From Deltaproteobacteria bacterium Ga0077550 (GTDB lineage Bacteria > Myxococcota_A > Polyangia > Nannocystales > Nannocystaceae): a DNA stretch of 64,000 nucleotides. A program made the translations under genes and the position numbers. The notes beneath the pieces were generated by a model. That model was not told the origin of the DNA, ran no database searches, and was given only the letters and a program-made list of their open reading frames with translations. Within the stretch, counting starts at the first letter, position 1; each line of letters starts with the position of its first letter. The DNA lies in contig LNFB01000325.1 of NCBI GenBank assembly GCA_001464385.1, forward strand, positions 50,089-114,088, given 5' to 3'. Below are positions 55,485-63,645 of this stretch, one piece after another.

Positions 55485-56366
55485 ATGTCCAACTCGACGG
55501 CCCACCACCCCACGCGCCCGGTCTGGGCGCAGCGGGTCTCCAGCATGGTTCCCGCCCGCACCTCGAGCGTGCACGACTTCATGGTCCTGGCGTTCCTCGC
55601 CGACGGGAGCGCCACGGTCGAGCAGCGCGAGCGCGTCGACATCCGGGCCGGCGACATCTACCTGGTCCCTGCCGGCGCGCAGCACCGGGTCATCGCTGCC
55701 CGCGGCGCAGCGGCGTGGGGCGTCGGCTTCTACCCGGCCTGCTTCGCGGCGACGGAGCTCGCGTCGCTGCTCGCGCCGTTCGATGGCGCGGCGCGTGGCG
55801 CCTGCACGGTCGTGCCGATCCCCGGCGCGCGACAGGCCCACCTCGCCGAGCTGTGCGCGGAGCTCCACCGCGAGACCGTGGGCGGCGGCGCGTCGGCCCA
55901 CGCCGCGTTCGTGCAGCGCAGCTTGCTGGGCCTCATCCTCGCGGAGGTCGGGCGCGCGGGCTCGAGCACGTCAGCCGCCGCGGCGCACGTGGGGTTCGTC
56001 GGCGACGCGCTGCGCTACCTCGAGCGCCACTGCCTCGGCCCCGTCACGCTCGCCGACGTCGCGCGCTCCGTCGACCGCTCGCCGTCGCACGTATCGACGG
56101 TGGTGCGCCGCGCGACCGGCAAGTCGGTGGGCGCGTGGATCCTCGCTGGCCGCCTCGCCGAGGCCCGCAATCGCCTGCTCCACACCGACGAGCGCGTCGA
56201 GGTCATCGCCGAGCGGGTCGGCTACGCGGACCCCACCCACTTCATCCGGTTGTTCCGCCGGGAGCACGGCTGTACGCCGGCGGCGTGGCGCATCCGCGAG
56301 CGAGCGTCGCTGCAGCCCGCGGCTCACAGCAGCCCGAGCGCGGCGAGCTCGGCGGTCAGCTCGTAG
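55485..56366 (+). CDS. AraC-family transcriptional regulator (cupin type)
   Basis: A 293-residue regulator. The N-terminal cupin domain is seen in VERVDIRAGDIYLVPAGAQH (the family's DxxxGDxxLxPxGxxH pattern), followed by the two-HTH AraC domain (VTLADVARSVDRSPSHVSTV; VEVIAERVGYADPTHFIRLF). The start ATG 55485 is eight bases after TATTCT. It probably controls the divergent SDR and/or itself through the GATGCAA dyad, by analogy with AraC pairs; this is inference. Its last 43 bases overlap the convergent thioredoxin-reductase-like gene. Confidence 0.92.
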   Translation: MSNSTAHHPTRPVWAQRVSSMVPARTSSVHDFMVLAFLADGSATVEQRERVDIRAGDIYLVPAGAQHRVIAARGAAAWGVGFYPACFAATELASLLAPFDGAARGACTVVPIPGARQAHLAELCAELHRETVGGGASAHAAFVQRSLLGLILAEVGRAGSSTSAAAAHVGFVGDALRYLERHCLGPVTLADVARSVDRSPSHVSTVVRRATGKSVGAWILAGRLAEARNRLLHTDERVEVIAERVGYADPTHFIRLFRREHGCTPAAWRIRERASLQPAAHSSPSAASSAVSS

Positions 56367-57283
56367 TTGAGCATGCCGGCGGCATGCGCCCCGGAGGCGG
56401 CGGCCAGGACGGCGCCCTGGGCCCGCGTCGTGAGATCGCCGGCTGCGTAGACGCCGGGGATCGACGTCTCGCGCGACATCGGGTCGACGCGGACGTAGCC
56501 CCCCTCGTCGCGCGCGAGGTCGAGGGCGGCGACGACGTCCACGTGACGCTGCGGCGGGTGGGCGAAGAGCGCCTCGACGGGCACGAACCGGCCGCCGTCG
56601 AGCTCGACGCCCGCGAGGGTCTGCCCGCGCCGTCGCAGGCGCAGGATGGGTCCCGCCTCGATCCGAACCCCCGCCGCCTCGAGCTGCGGGCGGATCTCGG
56701 CCGGGATCTCGAACGCGCCGCCGGTGAACAGCGTGACGTCCCGCGTCCAGCTGCGCAGCATCACGGCGAAGTGGAGCATCGCGGCGTCGTGCGCGACGAA
56801 GCCCCACGGCCGCTCCTTCACCTCCCAGCCGTGGCAGTACGGGCACTGGAAGATCGCGTGGCCCCAGAGCTCCGCGAAGCCCTCGATCGGCAGCGGCTCG
56901 TCGATCATGCCGGTGCACAGCACGACGCGACGCGCGTCGATGACCTCGCTCGCCGTGCGCAGGGTGAACGCGCCGCGCGTGCCCGAGATCGACGCGATGC
57001 GATCGACGCGGGTCTCGACGTTCGGGTATGCGGCGAGCTGCTCGTGCGCGATGCGGCGGAAGTCGTCGGGGGGGATCCCGTCGCGCGTGACGAAGTTGTG
57101 CAGGTGCACCGCCGCCGCGTTCCGCCGCGGACCGCCGTCGACGACGAGCACCGACTTGCGCGCGCGGCCGAGGGCGAGCGCGGTGGACAGGCCGGCCGGG
57201 CCGCCGCCGAGGATCACGATGTCGTGGGGCATGGTGCGCTTCGCCGTGCGCTCGGTATGCTGCCCGTCGCGGTCGTTCGTCAT
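56324..57283 (-). CDS. Thioredoxin-reductase-like NAD(P)/FAD-dependent oxidoreductase
   Basis: A 319-residue flavoprotein. FAD motif IVILGGGPAGLSTALALG near residue 20, then NAD(P) site in the middle, and the C-terminal FAD motif VYAAGDLTTRAQGAVLAAA. It has the redox Cys pair CPYCHGWE in the order of TrxB/AhpF-like enzymes, so disulfide exchange is likely. Its substrate need not be thioredoxin, since many such proteins are secondary-metabolite dithiol oxidases (GliT/HlmI type). ATG 57232 is an alternative start. It overlaps the AraC gene at its 3' end. Confidence 0.92.
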   Translation of the reverse strand: MTNDRDGQHTERTAKRTMPHDIVILGGGPAGLSTALALGRARKSVLVVDGGPRRNAAAVHLHNFVTRDGIPPDDFRRIAHEQLAAYPNVETRVDRIASISGTRGAFTLRTASEVIDARRVVLCTGMIDEPLPIEGFAELWGHAIFQCPYCHGWEVKERPWGFVAHDAAMLHFAVMLRSWTRDVTLFTGGAFEIPAEIRPQLEAAGVRIEAGPILRLRRRGQTLAGVELDGGRFVPVEALFAHPPQRHVDVVAALDLARDEGGYVRVDPMSRETSIPGVYAAGDLTTRAQGAVLAAASGAHAAGMLNYELTAELAALGLL

Positions 57284-57382
57284 GCGTCTTTCGTACCGCG
57301 CGGCACCGGGGCGCAACAGGGTGGGGAGCGCGGTCGGATCGGCGGATCCCTCGGTCGGGCCGCGCGCTCGACCGGCTCGGGC

Positions 57383-58789
57383 TCACGCCCCGCTAGCCAG
57401 CCCGCGTGCCACCGCGAGCAGCTCGTCGAGGACCGCGTCGATCTCCTCGGTCGTGTGCGCAGGATCGACGAGCACCCAGCGCACCACCTCGCGCCCGTCG
57501 ACCACCGCGTGGCCGATCTGCGCGACGTTGCGCTCCCACAGCGCGCGGCAGAGCTCGCGGCTCGACGTGCCGAGCACCTCGAAGCAGACGTTGATCGAGG
57601 CCGGCGGCCGACACAGCCGCAGGCCGGGGTGCGACTCGACGCGCGCCGCGAGGTGGGCCGCGAGCGTGAACAGGCGATCGATGCGCGCGGCCATGCCGTC
57701 GTCGCCGTGGTGCTTCCACGCGAGCCAGAGCTTGAGCGCGTCGTTGTGCCGCGCGCACTGCAGCGAGCCGCGGCCGGGATCCAGCAGCGCGTCGTCCTGG
57801 AACAGGTAGCTGGCGGGCTCGTCGAACGCCTGCGCGCACAGCCCCGGCCGCCGCGTGAGCAGGGCCGAGCAGGTGAGCGGCACCGTGAGCAGCTTGTGCG
57901 CGTCCCAGGTGAGGGAGTCGGCGCGCCCGCAGCCCTCGAGCAGCCCGCGGTGCCGCGGGGACACGAGCACCGAGCCGCCGTACGCCGCGTCCACGTGCAG
58001 CCAGACCCCGGTGCGCTCGGCCACGTCGGCGATCGCGGGCAACGGATCGAACGCGCCCTGCACCGTCGTGCCGGCGGTGGCGACGATCATCACGGGCACG
58101 CCGCCCGTGGCCCGATCCTCGTCGATCATCGGGCCCAGGCACTCGGCCCGCATGCGCCCTGCGGCGTCGGCGGGCACCGATCGCACGGCGCCGCGTCCGA
58201 GCCCGGCGAGGCCGGCCGCCTTCGCCACCGAGTAGTGCGCGGCGGCCGAGGCGTAGATCACGGCGCGAGCGCCCGGCAGGCCGCGCTCGCGGCTCTCGGG
58301 CAGCGCATGGTTGCGCGCGAGGATCATCGCCGCGAAGTTCGACAGCGAGCCACCCGGGGCGATCATCCCGTCACCGTCGGGCATGCCGGCGAGCTCGCCC
58401 ATGCGCCGCAGTACGGCGCGCTCCACCAGCACCTGCACGCCGCTGGCCTTGAACGTGTGCATCGGTGAGTTGGCGAGCACCGCCCCGAGCTCGCCGAGGA
58501 TGGCCACGCCATCGCGCCCACCGAACAGCTGGTTGAAGAAGCGGCGGCTGGTGGTGCTCGGGGTCGCGGCCAGTACCTGCTGCAGGAGCGCGAACGCCTC
58601 GGACCACGGCAGCGCGCCGCCATCGATCGCGATCGGCAGCGTCGCCAGGAGCTCGTCGGGGGATCGGTGCGGCCGCATCGGCTCGGCCGCGTCGCGCCGC
58701 AGGTGCTCGCCCACGAGCTCGGCCGCGAGGCCAGGCAGCGCGTCGTCGGGCAGCGCGAAACCAGGAGGATGCGCGGGGGTCTGGGTCAC
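57383..58789 (-). CDS. PLP-dependent group II decarboxylase
   Basis: A 468-residue pyridoxal-phosphate enzyme of the glutamate/diaminobutyrate/aromatic-amino-acid decarboxylase group. Visible are PPGGSLSNF-like (IAPGGSLSNFAAMI), VATAGTTVQGAFDPLPAIAD, HVDAAYGGSVLVSP (the Asp that pairs with the pyridine N), and the Schiff-base Lys in DSLTWDAHKLLTVP. The length and motifs fit L-2,4-diaminobutyrate or sulfinoalanine decarboxylases; the substrate cannot be fixed from sequence. The start is GTG 58789 in frame with no better alternative. About 100 bases separate it from the reductase gene downstream. Confidence 0.93.
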   Translation of the reverse strand: MTQTPAHPPGFALPDDALPGLAAELVGEHLRRDAAEPMRPHRSPDELLATLPIAIDGGALPWSEAFALLQQVLAATPSTTSRRFFNQLFGGRDGVAILGELGAVLANSPMHTFKASGVQVLVERAVLRRMGELAGMPDGDGMIAPGGSLSNFAAMILARNHALPESRERGLPGARAVIYASAAAHYSVAKAAGLAGLGRGAVRSVPADAAGRMRAECLGPMIDEDRATGGVPVMIVATAGTTVQGAFDPLPAIADVAERTGVWLHVDAAYGGSVLVSPRHRGLLEGCGRADSLTWDAHKLLTVPLTCSALLTRRPGLCAQAFDEPASYLFQDDALLDPGRGSLQCARHNDALKLWLAWKHHGDDGMAARIDRLFTLAAHLAARVESHPGLRLCRPPASINVCFEVLGTSSRELCRALWERNVAQIGHAVVDGREVVRWVLVDPAHTTEEIDAVLDELLAVARGLASGA

Positions 58790-58846
58790 GGGCCCGCACG
58801 CTACCGGTTAATCCCGCGTCGCGTGAGCGTGGTGCGGCGCCGCGGA

Positions 58847-59992
58847 TCACCGCCCCGGGCTCGACGGGCCCCAACGCTGGCGCACGATCACCGCGCGAGG
58901 CGGCGCGCCGTCGGGGGCCGCGAGCAACCACGCCTCTTCGGCGTCGACCCACAGCGGTCGTCGCCAGCGGACCCCGCTGGGGGCAGACAGGGAGGTGAGC
59001 TCGCCGCTGTCGAGGTCCAAGACGTACGCGGTGTCGGAATCCAAGGTCAGCACCCGTCCGTCGTCGGCGACCATGCCCCACGCGCCGCGGGCCGAGGCGT
59101 CGGGGACCGCGCCGTGGGATGCGATCGACCCGCCGACGAGATCGGCGGACCACAGTCGCGCGTCGGTGAACCCCCGTTCGTCCTCGTCCGCCTCGACCCA
59201 GATCGCGCGACCGCGGGCGCGGTCGAGGGTGAGCTCGGCGATCGTGCGGTCGCTGCGGTGCCAGGTCGTGATGTCGCCGTCGACGACGCGACCGAGGGTG
59301 TGTCCGTCGACGCCGCGCACGATCGTCACGTCACCGGCGACGCGCGGGTGCACCCAACCCGAGGCGCGGACGCGGGACTCGGCGCCTTCTTGCCGCAGAC
59401 CCTCCGCGTCGCCGTCGACCCAGGCGCCCGAGCCTCCGACGGCGAGTCCTTGCACGGTGTCGCCCAGGGTGAGCGCGACGGACGTCTCGCCCGCGGCATC
59501 GATCACGATCAGCTCGTCCTGCGCGACGCCCGTGCGGTGCATCGCCACCGCGATGCCACCCTCGCCGATGGCGACGCGGGTACTGCACGCGTCGTCCGCC
59601 TGCATGCGGTGCCGGAGGGCGAACACCGGCGCGCCGCCCAGCGGAGTCACGGTCTGCGTCCAGCTCGTCTCCGAGCCATCGTCCTCGATGCGCATCGACA
59701 CCAGGTGCGGCGCACCGCCGACGCGGCGGACGGGCTCGTGGCCGACGACGAGGGTGGTGCCCGCGCTCGACGGTGCAACCGCCTGGCAGCCGTCCCCACA
59801 GCCGGTCCACTCGGTCTGCATCGCGGCGAGGAGTCCGGGCGGGGCGAGCATGGCACCGCACCGAGTCGATGCGTCGATGCGTCGCCACGTCGGCGCGGTG
59901 TCGCCAGCGAGCGGTGATCCGTCGTCGACGGCCTCGGGCGCTTCGCACGCGACGATCGTGAGCAGCACCGCGGCGACGATGCTGCGCGTCAT
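58847..59992 (-). CDS. Lipoprotein, probable beta-propeller, coupled to serine protease
   Basis: A 381-residue lipoprotein. Signal IVAAVLLTIVAC. The ~350-residue domain repeats a beta-rich pattern with short Gly/Asp turns (GTTLVVGHEPV, GEGGIAVAMHRTG, VGGSGAWVDGD, ADDGRVLTLDSDTAY), which suggests a propeller like many extracytoplasmic lipoproteins. One Cys pair (CGDGC) is near the N-terminus. ATG 59992 overlaps the stop codon of the protease gene (ATGA). The last third of the protease has a similar pattern, so the two proteins may be partners. Unknown function. Confidence 0.82.
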   Translation of the reverse strand: MTRSIVAAVLLTIVACEAPEAVDDGSPLAGDTAPTWRRIDASTRCGAMLAPPGLLAAMQTEWTGCGDGCQAVAPSSAGTTLVVGHEPVRRVGGAPHLVSMRIEDDGSETSWTQTVTPLGGAPVFALRHRMQADDACSTRVAIGEGGIAVAMHRTGVAQDELIVIDAAGETSVALTLGDTVQGLAVGGSGAWVDGDAEGLRQEGAESRVRASGWVHPRVAGDVTIVRGVDGHTLGRVVDGDITTWHRSDRTIAELTLDRARGRAIWVEADEDERGFTDARLWSADLVGGSIASHGAVPDASARGAWGMVADDGRVLTLDSDTAYVLDLDSGELTSLSAPSGVRWRRPLWVDAEEAWLLAAPDGAPPRAVIVRQRWGPSSPGR

Positions 59993-62805
59993 CAGAACGC
60001 ACCCTCCATCGCGGTGATGTCGAGCTCCTGCATGCCCGCGTCGAGGGGGGCCAGGCGCCGTGCGACCGGCGGGCCCTCCCACGTGTGGGCGACGTAGCTC
60101 GGGGCCCCGCCGGCGAGGATCGCCGGGTGGGCGAGCATGTCCTGGGCGAAGTCCTGTCGCCAGAGGTGCACGCCGCCCTCGTCGAAGGTGAGCACCGACA
60201 CGAGCACCTGCCAATCGGCGGAGGACGTCACGACGAGCTCGCCGCCGTCGCCGATCGTCAGGCCGAACGCGTCGAAGCGTCGGGCGTCGGGCCACGCGCC
60301 GACGAGCTCGACCGTGCGACCGCGGGGGAACCGGAGCAGGCGCGCTCCGAACTGCTCGTCGACGCGGTCGATGGCGTAGTACGCGTCGTCGTGCGCGTTG
60401 TAGGCCATCGCGAGGACAGCACCGGGCTGGAGCTCCCCGAGGAAGTACTCGTGCGAGGTGAGCCCAGACGCGACGTCGAGCGTGCGGAGCAACGCGCGGC
60501 CCTGCGGGTCGCGCTCGTACACCGCGAGTTCCTGGCGTCGCATCGAGAACGCCGCGACCGAGGGTCCCTGTTGCGGACTCGAGGGGTCGCTCGGCGCCGA
60601 CGGAGCGAGGTGGACGAAGTCGTCGTGGCGCATGAGGGCGGACACGCGGCCCTCCGTGTCGAGCAACGCACCGATCGCGACGTCGCGGTCGACCGCCCCG
60701 GCGCCCGCGCCATCGCTGGCGAAGACCGGTCGCACCATCGGGTCGCGCAGGGCCGCGACGACGCCCCAGTCGATCGAGCCCATCGCATCGACCGTCCCGA
60801 GCGTGGCCGACATGCCGTAGGCCGGGCTCCACTCGCCGTCGTCGTGGGGGATCGCGGTGAACCACCCGGCGTCGGGCGAGCCGCACGCGGTGCAGGGGAA
60901 ATCGAACGGATCGTCGCTGAAGTCGATGATGGGCATCCGGACGACGTCGATCGTCGGGCACGGCAGCGGCACCGGATCGGTCGCGATCTCCTCGACCTGG
61001 ATCCGCGTGAGGTGCTGGCGGCGGATCTGCGCGTACGCATCGCCGGAGGGCACCAGTCCGGCGCCGCCGCCGAGGGGCCCGTAGTTGCGAACCCACGACC
61101 ACACCAGTCCGGTGAACACGGGGGTGGAGGCCCCGTCCACGACGGGAGCCAGCGATTTCAGGTCTTCCCAGTACGCCCAGCCCCAGCGCAGGGGCTTGGT
61201 CGCCTTGGGCGAGGCCGTCGGCGCGAGCGGGGCGTGCAGCGTGTCGAGGTGTCCGGCCACCGTCCACGGCGAGGGCGTGACGGTGGCGCCGGTGTCGAGG
61301 TCGACCAACGTCATCGACTTCCATCCCGTATCCGGCGAGCCGACCGGGTCGCGCCCGCACTCGGCATAGACTGCGCAGTCGGCCGCGTCCATGCTGTCGG
61401 GACACTCGCACCGCAGCACGCGCGTGAAGCCCAAGGTGGAACTGGCGCCCCCGACGACGGGCTCCGCGACGATCACGTTGCCGTACGAGACCCCGCACTC
61501 GCCATCGACCGGGTATCCGCCGCAGATCGCCTCGCGCTCGAAGGTGCACGGCACCCGTCGCCCGTCGGGGCGCGTGTCTTCGAAGCGCTCCGAGCTCGAC
61601 CAGAGCCGGGTGATCGGGTGCGGGTCGCAGACATCGCCGGGGAAGTTCTCGCGCAGGAAGTCGTCCGTCGGCGCGGCGGATGGCGGCGCCCCGCCGGTGC
61701 GCGCCTCATAGGCCTCGAGCTCGGCGAAACGGTTGGCGTTCTGCTGGTCGTCGTTACGGACCTCCGGGCAGTTGTCGCAGCGGTCGCCGTATCCGTCGCC
61801 ATCCGTGTCGCGTTGGTTGGGGTTGAACGTGCCGTCGCAGTTGTCGCAGGCATTCCCGACGCCGTCGCCGTCGTCGTCCGGCAGCCCGCACTCGCCCGCC
61901 CAACCCGAGCTCGGCGACCACGCGGTCTCGCGGATGAAGTCGGCGTTGTCGGGTTCGTTCGTCGCCGCCCAGATCGAGCTGCGACCCCACCAGTGGCTCG
62001 CGATCAGCGAGGAGACGCCGCAGACCAACGGCGTCGCGGCCTTCGTGAACAGCGGGCCGCCGGAATCGCCTGGCAGCACGCCGTGGTACGCCTCGAGGAA
62101 GAAGTCGGCCTCGCAGGTGTCCGAGGTGCACGACACCTCCTCTTCGTACGCCTGTCGGCGAGAGGCCACACCCGCGTCGTCATCCACGCGGCCCCAGCCC
62201 GAGAAGCGGCTGTCGAAGCCCGAGGGGCACGACTCGCTGGACCCCCAGGGGTGCACGGGCTGCACGTTCCAGAACCCGGCCCCGACGCCAACGGGCACGC
62301 GCTCGGAGAGCTCGAGCATCGCGACGTCGTCACCGGGCGCGCCGGGCGTGACGGGCCCCGTGCTCCGGAGCCAGCCGCGCGTGGCGGTCACTGATTGCGT
62401 CGCGTGCTGCGACTCGTCGAGACCGATGCCCACGGTGATGGTCCCCGCGGCGGCCGCGGCCCAGCGGGTCCCGTAGGGGCTGGTCGTGTACGTACCGCCC
62501 CAGAGCCCGGGCTTGTCGATCCCGAAGCCGCTGGTGCCCGTCAGGCAGTGGTTCGCGGTCAGCACCCGCGTCGGTGTGATCAGCGTCCCAGTGCACAGCC
62601 CGTCGCCCGAGCTGAGCCGTACGGAGGCGTTCGCGGTCGGCACGTCGACGTCGTCCCAGCCCTGACGGATGCGCATCGACGTCTCCGGATCATCCTGCGC
62701 ACTGCCGTCGTCGCAGGCGGGGACCAGCGCGAGCGCGGCGAGCATGGTGAGGGGGCGCGTGTCGTAGCGGCGAACGGCGGTCGGTGGCGAGGCGTGCGTG
62801 GGCAT
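59992..62805 (-). CDS. Trypsin-like serine protease with thrombospondin type 3 repeats
   Basis: A 937-residue exported protein. Signal with LALVPAC, then a chymotrypsin-fold protease (about 45-300). The catalytic triad is visible: His in VLTANHC near residue 86, Asp in DDVAMLEL, Ser in GVLPGDSGGPLF near 247. Thrombospondin type 3 repeats follow (DDDGDGVGNACDNCDGTFNP and DTDGDGYGDRCDNCPE), which bind calcium. The C-terminal ~550 residues are Cys-containing beta-rich domains including a propeller-like region. It is divergent from a sigma factor gene and coupled to the lipoprotein at 58847. It could be a secreted predation or surface protease. Confidence 0.92.
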   Translation of the reverse strand: MPTHASPPTAVRRYDTRPLTMLAALALVPACDDGSAQDDPETSMRIRQGWDDVDVPTANASVRLSSGDGLCTGTLITPTRVLTANHCLTGTSGFGIDKPGLWGGTYTTSPYGTRWAAAAAGTITVGIGLDESQHATQSVTATRGWLRSTGPVTPGAPGDDVAMLELSERVPVGVGAGFWNVQPVHPWGSSESCPSGFDSRFSGWGRVDDDAGVASRRQAYEEEVSCTSDTCEADFFLEAYHGVLPGDSGGPLFTKAATPLVCGVSSLIASHWWGRSSIWAATNEPDNADFIRETAWSPSSGWAGECGLPDDDGDGVGNACDNCDGTFNPNQRDTDGDGYGDRCDNCPEVRNDDQQNANRFAELEAYEARTGGAPPSAAPTDDFLRENFPGDVCDPHPITRLWSSSERFEDTRPDGRRVPCTFEREAICGGYPVDGECGVSYGNVIVAEPVVGGASSTLGFTRVLRCECPDSMDAADCAVYAECGRDPVGSPDTGWKSMTLVDLDTGATVTPSPWTVAGHLDTLHAPLAPTASPKATKPLRWGWAYWEDLKSLAPVVDGASTPVFTGLVWSWVRNYGPLGGGAGLVPSGDAYAQIRRQHLTRIQVEEIATDPVPLPCPTIDVVRMPIIDFSDDPFDFPCTACGSPDAGWFTAIPHDDGEWSPAYGMSATLGTVDAMGSIDWGVVAALRDPMVRPVFASDGAGAGAVDRDVAIGALLDTEGRVSALMRHDDFVHLAPSAPSDPSSPQQGPSVAAFSMRRQELAVYERDPQGRALLRTLDVASGLTSHEYFLGELQPGAVLAMAYNAHDDAYYAIDRVDEQFGARLLRFPRGRTVELVGAWPDARRFDAFGLTIGDGGELVVTSSADWQVLVSVLTFDEGGVHLWRQDFAQDMLAHPAILAGGAPSYVAHTWEGPPVARRLAPLDAGMQELDITAMEGAF

Positions 62806-63004
62806 CGTCGAGGGAGTCCTTGCTCGGTGGTCGTCGATCGCGGCGAGCTGCTGCGTTCGACCTCCGAGAGACACGCTGGTGCGCGCGTCGTCTCGCGAAG
62901 AACGACGGTGAATTTCCCGTGCTCGAACTCACCGGCGTCCGACGGCCGGCCGGACGGTCGCCCCAGGCCGTCGTCGCGGCGCCACGCCGCGCCGATCCCT
63001 CTGC

Positions 63005-63010
63005 TATCCT
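63005..63010 (+). promoter_or_regulatory. -10-like box TATCCT, leaderless arrangement
   Basis: TATCCT ends nine bases before ATG 63020 of the sigma factor gene. Confidence 0.4.
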
Positions 63011-63019
63011 CCTGCACCC

Positions 63020-63637
63020 ATGGACGACGACGCCGCGCTGCTGCTCGCCTGGCGCCAGGGCGACGCGACCGCAGGGCGTACGCTCGTCGCGCGGCACTTC
63101 GCGGCGGTCTATCGCTTCTTCGCCAACAAGCTGGGCGCCGATGTCGACGATCTCGTGCAGCAGACGTTCCTCGCGATCGTCGAGGGGCGCGACCGCATGC
63201 GCGACTCGGGCTTCCGGCCCTATCTCTTCGGCACCGCGCGCAACCGGCTGATGCGGCACTTCCGCGACCGCGGCGCGGTCGAGGAGGAATGCAGCGTCGA
63301 TCAGCTCGAGGCGGCGCAGGTCAGCGTGGCCGAGGGGCTGGCGCAGCGGCACGAGCAGCGGCTCTTGCTGCGCGCGCTGCGGCGGCTGCCGATCGACCTG
63401 CAGATCGCGGTCGAGCTCGCGTACTGGGAGGGGCTCACCGATCGCGAGGTCGCCGAGATCCTCGAGATGCCCGCCGGAACGCTCAAGAGCCGGCTGCGCA
63501 AGGCCCGGTCGCTCCTGGCCGAGTCGATGGCGTCGCTCGCCGAGTCGCGAGCCCTGCTCGAGTCGACGACCGCGGGCCTCGACGGCTGGGTCGCGTCGAT
63601 CCGCGCGGTGATGGAACCTCGCGCGCCGGGGTCGTGA
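63020..63637 (+). CDS. ECF RNA polymerase sigma factor
   Basis: A 205-residue sigma factor. Region 2: LLLAWRQGDATAGRTLVARH, then DVDDLVQQTFLAIVEGRD and FRPYLFGTARNRLMRHFR. Region 4: LPIDLQIAVELAYWEGLTDR and the HTH EVAEILEMPAGTLKSRLRKA, textbook ECF sequences. The C-terminus extends ~40 residues. No anti-sigma gene is next to it; it is divergent from the secreted protease gene (214-base gap) and convergent with an incomplete gene at the window edge. It could control the protease pair. The promoter is of the leaderless type seen elsewhere here. Confidence 0.93.
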   Translation: MDDDAALLLAWRQGDATAGRTLVARHFAAVYRFFANKLGADVDDLVQQTFLAIVEGRDRMRDSGFRPYLFGTARNRLMRHFRDRGAVEEECSVDQLEAAQVSVAEGLAQRHEQRLLLRALRRLPIDLQIAVELAYWEGLTDREVAEILEMPAGTLKSRLRKARSLLAESMASLAESRALLESTTAGLDGWVASIRAVMEPRAPGS

Positions 63638-63645
63638 TCGTGGCC

